Assembly: GCA_037976565.1 (NCBI GenBank)
Contig: CP137667.1
Coordinates: 25,994,277-26,058,276, forward strand
Length of the DNA: 64,000 nucleotides
DNA from: Mesocentrotus franciscanus
Lineage: Eukaryota > Echinodermata > Echinoidea > Camarodonta > Strongylocentrotidae
Direction: 5' to 3'
The position numbers were made by a program, and so were the translations under genes. The notes below the pieces were generated by a model. It did no database searches and was not told where the DNA came from. It was given only the letters and a program-made list of their open reading frames with translations. Below, piece after piece: positions 24,700 through 35,829 of the stretch. Position 1 is the stretch's first letter. Each line of letters starts with the position of its first letter.

Positions 24700-25600
24700 T
24701 TTTACAAAAAAAGTAATAAAGCGTTCTTAAACAAATAACAAAACAAGAGTTGTCTGAGATCTCCAAAACTTTCACTAAAAGTACTACTCTGCTTTTTATT
24801 TGTTTTTATAGCACCTTGCAATTAGTGTTCGGGAATCCTAAATATTTTTATTTTCGGACAAAAAAAAGTTAAAGACTCAGAACATGTGACATTCAGAAGA
24901 AAAAAAAACGCAATGAAATGAACCTTTTCGTTTTAATCATTTATCGACAATGGCGTTTATACGAAGAGGCGGAGGAGGCGTTGCCCCATGCGGCACTTGA
25001 AGAGGCCGCACAACCCCGGAAATGATGGGTACAAAGGAAAGAAAGAGAAAAGGAGGAAAGGTAGAAAAAACAGTTTTCGTAATAAGAATAGACAACAAAA
25101 TAGGAAGGAAACGAAGCACTGGAAAACGACTTTTTGAAGTTTAAAAACACAATAATTTTCAAAATCATAGCCACTTTGGTCTATCGCAAAATGATGCTGC
25201 TTCGGGATCGTCTAATTATGCGCTCCAATATAGCATAGTTTATACAAAGGGTTCCACATTACTTATAACCAATTTGCTCTCATTGAGATGTTTTTAATTA
25301 GTCTCTTATCAAATTTTGAGCTGGAGTGTATTGTAATAATGATATGTACTAAGGTTCAAAATTTAATAGAAATTTCAACATTCTAGTATCTTCCTCAATT
25401 TCTCACCTATATTTATCATGAGGGTTCGTTATCTTTGCTACATATTTGAGGAAACAGTAGATAGAGGACTTCTTATCAACGTTCTAAACTCGAAAGTGTA
25501 CTGTTCGATTGCAAAGTGTTTGGACGGTCCATTATTCGGTCAATCATCACCTAATCATTATACGCGCAACAAGTTGCCGTTTTTTCATAATAGAATAGCA
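24700..25600. repeat. Dispersed module copy (partner 33560-35250)
   Basis: Words in the same order in both: GTTCTTAAACAAATAA, TATAGCACCTTGC, AAACACAATAATT then CAAAAT, TTCGGGATC, CAATATAGCATA or CAATAGAGCATA, and CTCTACCGTTCGATTGCA-type text near 25490 and 35105. The partner at 33560 has an additional 0.85 kb holding a SINE. No coding signal. Confidence 0.6.
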
Positions 25601-25603
25601 CCA

Positions 25604-26245
25604 AATACGTGCCTTCACGGTTGTTTCATCGCAAAGCATGCCGGGACAGATTTCTAGTCCGGCAGTAGATTTTCACCTTCATCGCGATCAGCTGTTCCAT
25701 TGCCAACAACGGGATTTTTATCCTGTCGAATCAACATCATAATCTTGTACAGGATCCGTTATTCTGCAGTGAATTTCTTTCATTCCAGTATAACTTGTAC
25801 GGTTAGAAACTAAAGTTTGTGATTAAGTATTTTTATGACGATCCTTCAAAAAATAAAGCTGATAATACGAAGTAAAGTGGGCTAATGAGAGTGGGTTCCG
25901 CTGTATGAGTTTATAGTCCCATATGTTCAAATGTGTGTGTGTGCAGTTTGCGTCGATGGTTTGCCTTATTAAACTGCTTAACATTCGTGTTTTAGGTTGA
26001 AGGATCGTCATAAATAATACATAATCACAGACTTTGGTTTATTACCGTACAAATGATACTGGAATGAAAAAAATCACTGCAGAATGACGGATCCTGTACA
26101 AGATTATGAAGTCATGTTGATTCGACAGGATAACAATCCCGTTGTTGGCAATGGAACAGCTGATCGCGGCGAAGCTGAAAATCTACTGCGTACTAGACTC
26201 TGTCCCGGCATGCTTTGCGATGAAACAACCGTGAAGGCACGTATT
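25604..26245. mobile_element. Fold-back element with about 246-bp arms
   Basis: 25604-25849 is the inverted repeat of 25997-26245: outer ends AATACGTGCCTTCACGGTTG and CAACCGTGAAGGCACGTATT, inner ends ATGACGATCCTTCAA and TTGAAGGATCGTCAT. A spacer of about 147 bp separates them. Frames inside are arm artefacts. It abuts the 3' end of the Gypsy element; no target duplication was identified. Confidence 0.75.
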
Positions 26246-26549
26246 CGAAGTTCCATTATTTGTAATACGTCACTCACTCGCGAAATGTATACACAAGACT
26301 ATCTCATCCTTGATGACGTCTATTTCGTCGATAGCGACTCCCTCCTTCACCTTTGATCATGTATGAGCGAGGTGATTTGTCTTTCTCGATGACGACCGTT
26401 GGTTTTCACACCTTACCATTTTGGTAAAAGACTCGCTCACTAGGTTGCAAAGATGACAGATTTTTGGATCCCCTGTCATAGAACTGCTTTCGATGTTCTT
26501 GCAGTTCCCTTTTTCTCTTCAGCAGGAGCTCTTGACGTACATGTCGTGG

Positions 26550-29150
26550 TCAAAGTGGTCTGCTTGAAGTGGGTAACGTGATGTTGGTCCGTCTGCCCTT
26601 CAGCATCTTTACAAGCGATGTCAGACCGTCTCCTGGCTTGTTTCTATAGGCCAGGAGAGTTAGACGTTCACCTTCACTTTCTTCTGCAGACTTCTTCGTT
26701 ATAGTTTTAGCTATCTGCATAGTTTTTTCGGCTTTCCGATTTATAGTGTGGGTATCTAGGAAAAGATGTAATGTGTCCATGCTTGACACAAAACTGCTGA
26801 AATTCTGCACTGGCATATTGAGGTCCATTATCTGAGATAATCTCTTCAGGAATGCCATATCGTGCAAACTGCCGCTTGCATACTGCTATCACGGCTGTGC
26901 TAGTGTACTTGTCAGCTTGTTGATTTCAGAGTAGTCGGAATAAAAGTCTACCAGGATGAGATAAGTATACCCGGCAAACTCAAACAGATAATTTCCAACT
27001 TGTTGCCATGGTCTCTCAATTATGTCATGACCATACATATGCTCGTTCTGCCTCTATATGTGCTGCAAATCTCACATTTTCATCTGTCTGCTATTTCAGC
27101 ATTTATCCCTGATTAAAAACGCACATCTCTTGCCAGTCTCTTGGTATTTTCTACTCTTTGGTGACGCTGATGGAGTTTTGCTAGCATCAGCTTCCCCATC
27201 TTGCTAGGTATGATCACTTTCTGCACTTTGAAGAGCATGTCACATTCACTAGTTATCCTTGAACTGCCAGTATTGCCTTATTTCTGCTTGTACATCTTGA
27301 CGTCTCTCTGGCCAGCCTTCTTTGACTCTTTCCATCAGCTTACATAGCACATGGTCTGCTACAGTTTCTTTCTGCAACTCATCTAGTCAAGCTGGATACA
27401 CTTGGAAGATAGTCTGCCATGTATACTTCTATGTCTTAGCTCTCCTCATCTTCTTCACTATATGTGAAGAAGTTCTGCTAAGACTTCAGCAACGTACATC
27501 TCAGTGCCTTTCATGTACTGCAAAGTAAAGTCATATTTCTGGAGATTCAGCAGCATTCTCTGTAGACGTGGTGGAGTATCTACAAAAGACTTTTCATGAT
27601 CGACCCCAGTGGTTTGTGATCTGACTTTACCACAAACATTCTCATGAATACGTACGTACTGGTGAAATTTCTCTACTCCATACATCACAGCTGCATGTTC
27701 GTTTTCTATTTGTGAATATCGTCTCTAACATTTAGAGAAGGCCTTTGATGCATAGGCCACCGGCTTCTCATTCGAATGAGTACTGCTCCTATGCCGTTCT
27801 GCAATGCATCCACACTTACTACTACAGGCTCATGTAGGTCATAGTATTGCAGTATATGAGCTTCTGTTACCAGTTTCTGCAATTCTCGAAAGATCCAGTC
27901 TGTTCTTGATGCCACTTCCAGTCATTCTCCTTCACCAAGAGCATCACTAGAGGTGCATTCACTTCTGACAAGTTAGGAATAAGCTTGGCCAGATAATTTA
28001 CCATTCATAGATACCTCTGCAGTTCTCTCTTGTGTGTAGGCTGCTTCATGTTTTTGACTGATTCTACATTCATCATGTCAGGTTTCAGACCATCAGCACT
28101 CAGCAAGTGACCAATGTAATTCATCTTATCTACTGCGATGTTGCACTTGCTTCCATTTAGTCTTACATTGATATATTGCAGCCTCTTGAACACAGTTCTA
28201 AGCTTTCATCATGTTTTTGTCTTGCATTTTCCCATATCAGGATGCCGTCCATCACAACATATACGCCTTCCATGTCATCCATATATCTGTGACATTGTTC
28301 TTTAGAAGATTTCAGGAGCGGAGTTAATACAAAAAGACATTCTGGTATACTTATAACTTCCAAATGGAGTATTAAAGGTGCACTGATCTGAGAGTACTGG
28401 CATCGAGAGTACTGAATACTCTGGCACTAGGGAAACTCGAAAATTCCTCCTCGATAGTGTTCATTAGAAAGCGCTCCCCCTCGATCTATGCTTTGGTTCA
28501 CTTTCTTGGGGTCAAGGCATATTCTCACTTTATCACTATTCATTTGCTGTCAACCCAAGCAGTTGGTTAGTCATCTTCTCAATGACGCTCATATCTTTTA
28601 TATCCTCTTCGGCTAATCTTTGACCTTCTCTCGAAGCGCAACAGGTAGCCGTCGGGGCATGGACTTTGGGAACAGCATCTTCTCTGACCTTGATCTGATG
28701 AATCCATGGCTCGCAGCCTAATCCATGAAATAGATCTGCATATCTCTCTTCGACACTACCAGTATCCTGTGCTGCATTGATTCTATCGACCCTCTTGCAT
28801 GATCATACCAAGTTTTTGGCAGGCTTGGAGTCCCAATTAGTTTCACATGCTGACCAACAACCTGAGTACCTTACAATGAAGGTTATAACACATTTCCTTA
28901 TGTTCACATAGGAGCGTTGTCTTGCATACTGAATGTTTTCTATGCTCTAGCCTTGAACTTTACTTCCGTATAGGTGATCTCAGCCTTTGTTGTACCACTG
29001 CTGGTACTTTGTTACACTGGGCACCCGTGTCCAATTTGAATCGCATTTTCTTGGATTGGGCCAAGTTTCAGATCAACAAGCCGGTCTTCTGAGCTCTGTA
29101 ATGACCTAATGACATCAACGAAGAAGTCCTGCATTTCTTCTTAAGCGTCG
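26550..29150 (-). pseudogene. Gypsy pol remnant: protease, reverse transcriptase, RNase H, integrase
   Basis: The protease block has the LDTGAQCN active-site motif near 29040. Reverse transcriptase shows VMDGILIW near 28250, where the family normally has two aspartates, so the second catalytic Asp reads Gly here. It goes on with KCNIAVDKMNYIGHLLSADG (about 28110). RNase H shows VVSVDALQNGIGAVLI, with Ala after the usual D, and DTPPRLQRMLLNLQKYDF. Integrase shows YGIPEEIISDNGPQYASAEF (about 26830), and the C-terminal part includes LTLLAYRNKPGDGL. The blocks are in several frames. It was a genome-resident retroelement and is now broken. Confidence 0.8.
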
Positions 29151-29181
29151 ACAGCATGCGGTAATTTTTGACCACATCTAT

Positions 29182-30655
29182 AGCGCGCCGTTTGACCAAG
29201 AAATCAGATAAGCACTGTTTATCGCCGATAAACACTGTTTATCAAGTGATAAACACTGTTTATCAAGCGATAAACACTGTTTGTCGAGAGAAACTATGTT
29301 TATCGACTGATAAACACAGTTTCTCTCGATAAACAATGTTTATCGCCGAAAACACTGTTTATCGAGCGATAAACACTGTTTATCGAGAGAAACTGTGTTT
29401 AGCAGGCGATAAACATAGTTTATCTCGATAAACACTGTTTATCGCCGAAAAACAGTGTTTATCGCCGATAAACAGTGTCTATCAAGAGAAACTGTGTTTA
29501 TCTGTCGATAAACATAGTTTCTCTCGATAAACAGTGTTTATCGCTCGATAAACAGTGTTTTTCGACGATAAACAGTGTTTATCTGATTTATTTGGCAAAT
29601 GGCGCGCACTCGTGCTCCAGATCAGAGCCGTATGCACTACTCCGCACGTTAGTCAGGTGGCGTGGTGAAATTACCGTTACTTAATTGCCTGATAAAAGCA
29701 CCATTTTTTGGGTACAGGGCTTCCTTAAGACCTACTAAACGACATTAGGCTAAGAGCCCCCGGCAAAAATGTCAATATAAGGTTGTGGGGCGGGGCGTCA
29801 TTTTGGAGGCCCCAAATAATTTCATAACATTGATTTGTTGTTGTACAAACGCCATTTTCGGTATAGGGCTTCCTTAGCACCTACTGAACGATAATAGGGT
29901 AGGAGCCCCCGGCAAGAATATCATATAAGGGTGTGGGGCGGGGCCGTCGCCTCGTAGCCCCCAAATAATTTATAAGGTAATATAACATTGATTTGTTGTT
30001 GTACAAATGCCATTTTGGTACAGGGCTTCCTTAGGACCTACTGAACGATATGAGGGTAGGAGCCCCGGCAAGAATATCATATAAGGGTGTGGGGCGTAGT
30101 CCACAAATAATTTAAAGGTAATATACCATTGAGTTTTGTTGTACAAACGCCATAGTTAGTTATGCTCCTCTCCTACCATCATTCAGCAGGTCCTAATGAA
30201 GCCCTGTACCAAAAATGGCGTTTGTACAACAAGAACTCAATGTTATATTACCTTATAAATTATTTGTGGGCTACGAGGCTACGCCCCCGCCCTACACCTC
30301 CATATAATATTCGTGTCGGGGACTCCTAGGCCTACCATAATATCGTTCAGTAGTTCCTAAGGAAGCCCTGTACCAAAATGGTGCTTTTATCAGGCAAGTA
30401 ACGGTAATTTCACCAAGCCACCTGACTAACGTGTGGAGTAGTGCATACGGCTCTGATCTTGAGTACGAGTGCTCGCCATTTGCCCCCAAAATCAGATAAA
30501 CATTGTTTATCGAGCGAAAACACTGTTTATCGAGAGAAACTATGTTTATCGACTGATAAACACAGTTTCTCTCGATAAACACTGTTTATCGGCGATAAAC
30601 AATGTTTTCGGCGATAAACAGTGTTTATCTGAATTATTGGTGAAACGGCGCGCCA
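29182..30655. mobile_element. 1.47 kb fold-back element built from palindromic minisatellites
   Basis: The ends are GCGCGCCGTTTGACCAAG and its mirror TTGGTGAAACGGCGCGCC. Just inside each end lies a minisatellite whose unit is itself palindromic (CACTGTTTATCG, then CGATAAACACTG): 29208-29582 on the left, 30492-30632 on the right. Inside these, 29590-29730 (AAATGGCGCGCACTCG, ACGTTAGTCAGGTGGCGTGG) is inverted at 30360-30480. The core holds direct repeats of about 125 bp (GGCTTCCTTAGGACCTACTG, GTGTGGGGCGGGGC) at about 29725, 29865 and 30020, with an inverted copy at 30180-30370. The predicted frames (CLSLDKQC repeats) are artefacts. It interrupts gag of the Gypsy element. Confidence 0.85.
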
Positions 30656-31416
30656 TACACGTCTGCCTTTCTTTTCTGGTTTTGTACACTGATGTCTTGC
30701 AAAAAATGGCAAAGTAATTTGAATTTTTGGCCATATGCTGGACAATTATTATTGTCAGCAGCATGATATTTTCCACAGTACTTGCACTACCAGGCAGTCC
30801 TACCACTCATCTTTGGCTTCAACTCCAGAACTGCGTGTACATCCTGGGACTGAGGACTGCCATCGTCTCTTTCGACACTTCCGCTTCTCTGCAAATCTGA
30901 AGACATTTTATCGAGCGTCAATTCAGACTCACGTATAAAAATGTAGTAATCTCGCTCTCAGCCCATCATTCTGGATGTCACAAACGATTATGCCTCGAAT
31001 CACAGAAACCTTAGAAATCATTGAAATTACAATTAGCTCCTAGCAACTTCAATTCTGTCATGTACTGCTCCAGTGTTTTACCACCAACTTAATGGCGAGT
31101 GGAATATGTTTATCTCTTAACAATTTCATTCTTGGGGATAGCAGTCTTTTCAAAGGGATCTAGGCACCGCATTCAAAGTAACTGCATGTACTTCTGGAGA
31201 CTCTTCAGTACTAGGGGTTGACTTTATCTTTAGTGTCTTGAACAGCTCATTTCCTATGCTTCTACAAGGTATTGAAAAAGTGTTACCCTTTTTTCTTTCA
31301 TCTGCTGTGACAGACAGGTCAGTGTAGAGCTCAAATTCTTCCCTCCATAACTTCCATACGTAAGGAAGATTCCTTGCTTCCGAATCTAAGGGTGATGAAG
31401 GTTTTAATTGCTCCAT
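30656..31416 (-). pseudogene. Gypsy gag remnant
   Basis: On the minus strand the ATG at 31416 reads M-E-Q-L-K-P-S-S-P-L-D, then YVWKLWREEFELYTDL, the usual N-terminal signature of Gypsy gag in invertebrates. Later frames show QNDGLRERLL-like and CPAYGQK (zinc-knuckle area near 30730). The first frame stops at 31150. The zinc-knuckle region is cut by the fold-back at 30655, and gag text resumes at 29181 on its other side. Confidence 0.7.
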
Positions 31417-31459
31417 GACACTGTTTTTTCAAACCTCTTGAGGGATCAAAGTTGTTGCA

Positions 31460-31736
31460 GTATCTGGTCACTACCTGTACATAAATCAAAGAAGCATTTT
31501 ATGGATGATATATCCGGTCAGGCCAAAATCATAGAGCTGTTCACTTCCTGAAGTTCGCTAATATATCATACTTGATAGCAGTGGCGGATCCAGGGGGCAG
31601 GCCCCTCCTCTAGAAAAAAAACATGTAAAAACACCCTTCTTGGGGGAAAAAAGAAGAAGGGCCCCCCTCCCCTGGCGCTCAAGGGTGGGGGTGGTGATGA
31701 ATTTTTACTTCAATTTTTGAAGGCCAAACAAACAAA
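31460..31736. repeat. 277-bp tandem duplicate capturing half of a MITE
   Basis: 31460-31736 is repeated directly from 31737 (GTATCTGGTCACTACCTGTA start). The first unit ends within the MITE body at GAAGGCCAAACAAACAAA; the second unit runs on into the complete MITE at 31855-32115. Confidence 0.85.
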
Positions 31737-31854
31737 GTATCTGGTCACTACCTGTACATAAATCAAACAGCATTTTATGGATGATATATCCGGTCAGGCC
31801 AAAATCATAGAGCTGTTCACTTCCTGAAGTTCGCTAATATATCATACTTGATAG

Positions 31855-32115
31855 CAGTGGCGGATCCAGGGGGCCGGGCCCCTCCTCTAGAAAAAAAAAC
31901 ATGTAAAAACACCCTTTTTTGGGAAAAAAGAAGGCCCCCCTCCTGGCGTTCAAGGGGTGGTGGTAATTTTTTCTTCAATTTTGAAGGCCAAAAAAAAAAA
32001 TTGTGCTCACTACCCCCAACTGAGCGGAAGATCGGCCGCCACGGTTTTCAAATTTTCGCACAAAGTGGGCCCCTTTTTCGGCCCCCTCCCTTGCCGCCGG
32101 CTGGATCCGCCCCTG
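31855..32115. mobile_element. hAT-type MITE with 8-bp target duplication
   Basis: Terminal repeats are CAGTGGCGGATCCAG and CTGGATCCGCCCCTG, flanked on both sides by CTTGATAG (31847-31854, 32116-32123). The 8-bp duplication and CAG...CTG ends are typical of hAT elements. It is 261 bp with no coding capacity; the + strand frame across it is an artefact. Confidence 0.9.
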
Positions 32116-32239
32116 CTTGATAGCGTAGGTATTCCATCAACCGTCACTTGCACTTCTGACACCATATAATACTTATGCTTGACTTCTAGTTAGAAGCTCA
32201 AAAGAAACTTTATTAGTTGAAACATACTTATCGAATATC

Positions 32240-33310
32240 AGACTCCCACTGTAGCATATGCACAGAGATTCAAGCAAATCCTGACTTCAACCTATTTCAT
32301 GTTAATACTAGAAGTTTAAATAAGATTTTTTAGTCCGTACAAGACTTGTTTTGCTACTAAATAACTTCCAATTTTCTATAATAGGAATATCTGAAACTTG
32401 GCTCCAGAAAAAAAAATCCCCATCTCTATTTAATATACCAAACTATCATACGTGTCGTTCTGATCGTGACCATGGTATAGAATAGGGGTAGCACTATACA
32501 TGCATAATCATTTACAAATTAAAGTTAGGTTCAACTTACACACTGAAAGCGCTGAAGATTTATTTATTGAAATATTAAATGATAAAACCAAAAACATAAT
32601 AGTCGGCATAATATATATCCTTTCTCAACATAATGTTACAATCTTCTTCTTTTATCCTGTTCTGTACTATACCACTTCTGTTTTCTCTCTCCTTTTCTCC
32701 TTTTCTCCTTTTCACCTCTTCCCTTTCCCTTTTTCTCTATCCCGGTGCTCCTTGTTATCACATATATTATTACATTGTACTTTGTATTGTTATTGTTAAT
32801 GTACTTTGCTATTGTAAATATATTGTTGACTATAACCTGCCGCCTAACCCACTGGGTTGACGGGCCCAGTTTTTTTTGTGTGCATGATCTCTAATAAAGA
32901 CTTGATTTATCATCATACTGAAGCCCTACAAAAATTGCGCTTCAAAATGAGCATGAAGTGCCTCAAAAAAGTAAAAATCTTTGAGTGACCGGTTTTACCC
33001 TACTCATTTTCCCCAATAGACTGTAGTGTTATAAAAACCGTTAGGAAAACGAATTTTTAAATTTCAATTTCCAATCATAAATATTTTGATAATCAGACAG
33101 GCGATCGGCTTGTAAAAGTCATGGGGTTCCTGACTGACCTAAAGGTTTATAATTATCATTGCAGCATGAGCTCAATCCAGGATTTTGTTTCAGAATCTGA
33201 GACAAAGTTATCCAATCCCTTTAACTCACATATTGATAAACCGACAAGAAATTCATGTCTTTCTCAAACTCTCATTGATAACATTTTTTTTGAATGTAGC
33301 TCATAATAAT
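32240..33310 (+). pseudogene. LINE endonuclease remnants with an inserted LINE 3' tail
   Basis: FNLFHVNTRSLNK (about 32288-32330), then text equivalent to IGISETWLQ (about 32385) and EDLFIEILNDKTKNIIVGII (32550-32610), are the N-terminal endonuclease blocks of Jockey/CR1-like LINEs. The later block QDFVSESETKLSNPFNSHID with KPTRNS and TLIDNIFFE (33175-33300) is the continuation. Between them, about 32650-32925 is CT-rich and ends CTAATAAAGACTTGATTTAT, resembling a LINE 3' tail with its own poly-A signal. All frames are broken. Confidence 0.7.
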
Positions 33311-33559
33311 TTTAGAAACGGCCGGTCTGTTGTATTACCATTTGTTTGACCATTTCCCGATATTTATTATTTCTAAACTTCACTTTGTAAAAATGACTAA
33401 AAATAATTGTGCAGTGCATAGAAAACAAACAAAACAAAATAGTGAATCATTAAAATTTGATTTAGCCCAAGAACAAATGGGTCGATGTATTACGTGTATT
33501 TGACGTAAATGTAGCATAAAGGGAGCTATATAGTTCAATATTTGGAGTTCCCTTGTAAA

Positions 33560-35250
33560 ATAGATGTTCTTAAACAAATAAATGAATGTGTTATAAGTTG
33601 TTCGAGAATTCCAAGACTTTTACCAAAGTGCTTCTCTGAATTTTCGATTTTTTCTTCTTCATAGCACCTTGCTAATAATGTTCGCGTTTTACGTTCACAT
33701 TTCTCCATCACCTCCTAATTACGTGAATCTCGAAGACAGAATGAGTCTATTTGTACAAAGAAGCTATTCAAAGACTCACAAGTCACTACATGTGTATTTG
33801 CGAGTTACTATAGTGGTAATATCCGCGGTCAGATTTCTGTCTCCGCCTACAAACTGATTCTGATCGGACCTAGGTTCTAAACTGAGCTACATCTTTCGGA
33901 TGGTGATATTAACGTTCAGTCCATATGATTTATAAACGTATGTAAAACCAAATTACACACTCACACGAATACTGAAAGTAAAAAAGGAACTTTGGGAAAA
34001 GAACTCATTGTTGTTTTAAAGGTACTATGTCCCATTTGCAGGCCAAAAAAATGAAAAGGTTAAATTCCAACGGCATTTGAAAGACAATACTAATTTAGAA
34101 CTTCCCTGAAAAAAGGGGGCTTGAAAATGTTCTAAAGTGTGAAAATCACGAATATTAGTTGTCGAATCGACTTAGGAGCTATAGAGCCAGTAAGTATTAT
34201 AGTCTGATATTTCAGACCATTGTACCGAATGGTCGTACGTTTTATGCTGCGCAAAGATTCAATCAGTTTAATTTTGGCCATTACAAGAAGTGGGTTATTG
34301 ATGTAGACAAATGCTCATGTACCCTTTACAGCTCATTTTATGTATGTTATTACCAAAGATAAAAAGCCAGTCAGTCACTCAATAGTGTCTGACAGTGAAG
34401 TCTAGCAAGTATACGGGTTTCCTTGCATAATTTGAATATTAGGACACTGCTAACGTTTAAAGTTCACAGATAGGACATACATGACATATTCATAATTCCT
34501 GCAAAGTTCTACAGAATTTGATGCTGGCTGTAAAAGGAACATAGTATCTTTAATCATTTATAACCTCTGGATTACATTCAGGGAAAACAGATTGTGCACT
34601 TGCCCGGGGCGGTACTTGAATGAGCCGTAAACACGCAAGAAAGAGGTAAAAACGTAAAAAGCAGAAGGAGAGGAAAGGGAGAAAGATATTTTACCTAATG
34701 AAAATATGCACCAAAATAGCCTAACGTCCATTAGAAATTTAAAATTTCAAGTTTAAAACACAATAATTCTCAAAATATTGGTGGCTTTGTTCCGTCGCGC
34801 AATCATCATGCTCATTCGGGATCTTGTAATTCTGCTCCACAATAGAGCATAATTAATACCATATTAGTTCTATACAGTTTTCCCCTTACTGAGATCTTTT
34901 ATCAGCCTCTCGTTAAATATTGCGCCCAGTATTCAAGAGTGTATGAAATATAATGGTATTAACAAAGGTTCACTATTTAAAAGTTTTCTCGACTTTCTGG
35001 TACATTGCTAAATTCCCCGACCATATTAACGTTGACGGTTCGTTAACATTCCGCCCTATTTGAGGATGAAGTGTATTAAGAACTGTTTATCGACATTCAA
35101 ATCTCTAAACTCTACCGTTCGATTGCAGGCGGCTTCTAATAAACGTTCCATTATTCGGGCAATCGTCATTTTATAAATATTTCGGCAGCCAAGTACCCGA
35201 TTTTTTAAATAATGAAATAGCACCGAAATTAAAGTTGTATTCTGTTTAAT
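33560..35250. repeat. Dispersed module, longest copy, with family 1 SINE (33795-33930)
   Basis: Matches 24700-25600 at both ends and 20570-20880 in the middle. The SINE body is recognised by GGTTCTAAACTGAGC and CTTTCGGATGGTGATATTAA. 33940-34560 is extra relative to 24700. No exon was recognised. Confidence 0.6.
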
Positions 35251-35662
35251 CTTTCACTCACTCGAGTAGTTTACACGCAGTATGGTCTCATCCCCCTCAT
35301 GACAATGCTGGTACGCTTATAGCAGGGTTAAAAGAAGAAAACAAAATCTAGCGCTCATTCTCTTTGTTCACTCGCTTGTATAGTAAGGTGGATAACTGAA
35401 TAGAGACGGGGGACGGATAATTTCACATTTTGACTGGTACCAGTGACTGGTATTTGGCCCAGTCATTAGTGATTTCTAGTATTTGGTCCACGGAATAGTA
35501 ATGTCTAACAAAACTAGGGAACAATAGGCTCTCAAGCTAGAGTGCACGTTATCAATGTGTGCTTTTCAATGGGAGTGTTATGTGTGTGATGTGTGCTTTT
35601 TCAGGGATACCTTAGACAAGGAGCTATACATGTACCATGTGAAGTGTAGGGTGCATGAGTTG

Positions 35663-35819
35663 TGCCTCAGTCACACCTTTGCGTATTTGGCCTGCGTATT
35701 ACTGCGTATTTAATAAGAATTCATTTCTTGATATCAAGAAATATGAATAAATGTTAAAACGGCTTGCCATAAATACGCAGTAATACACAAGCCAAATACG
35801 CAAAGGTGTGACTGAGGCA
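35663..35819. mobile_element. 157-bp fold-back MITE
   Basis: Ends are TGCCTCAGTCACACCTTTGC and GCAAAGGTGTGACTGAGGCA; the arms extend through CGTATTTGGC and the TACTGCGTATTTA block. A loop of about 55 bp contains CTTGATATCAAG. No target duplication could be fixed. Confidence 0.85.
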
Positions 35820-35829
35820 TTAGTTGCAG

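Larger units (their letters stand above)
26350..32165 (-). mobile_element. Ty3/Gypsy LTR retrotransposon, degenerate and nested
   Basis: On the minus strand the order is gag (31416 down to 30656), protease (about 29060), reverse transcriptase (28363-28000), RNase H (27915-27458) and integrase (26892-26550), the Gypsy order. Near 32160 TGGTGTCAGAAGTGC could be the primer-binding area. No LTR pair could be recognised. It contains a fold-back (29182-30655), a tandem duplication (31460-31736) and a MITE (31855-32115). Frameshifts and stops throughout make it inactive. Confidence 0.8.

Noticed and set aside
26084..26356. 90-residue + strand frame with fair codon appearance
   Set aside because: It lies in an arm of the fold-back and runs antisense to the Gypsy element's end; no family match.
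29208..29582. Regularly spaced palindromic repeats resembling a CRISPR array
   Set aside because: No unique spacers, the units are variable and self-complementary, and the setting is a eukaryotic fold-back element inside a retrotransposon.
29475..30806. Small frames reading CLSLDKQC-like repeats on both strands
   Set aside because: They arise from the palindromic minisatellite and occur on either strand alike.
31848..32169. Pro/Gly-rich frames over the MITE
   Set aside because: They span a non-coding hAT-type MITE and its target duplication.
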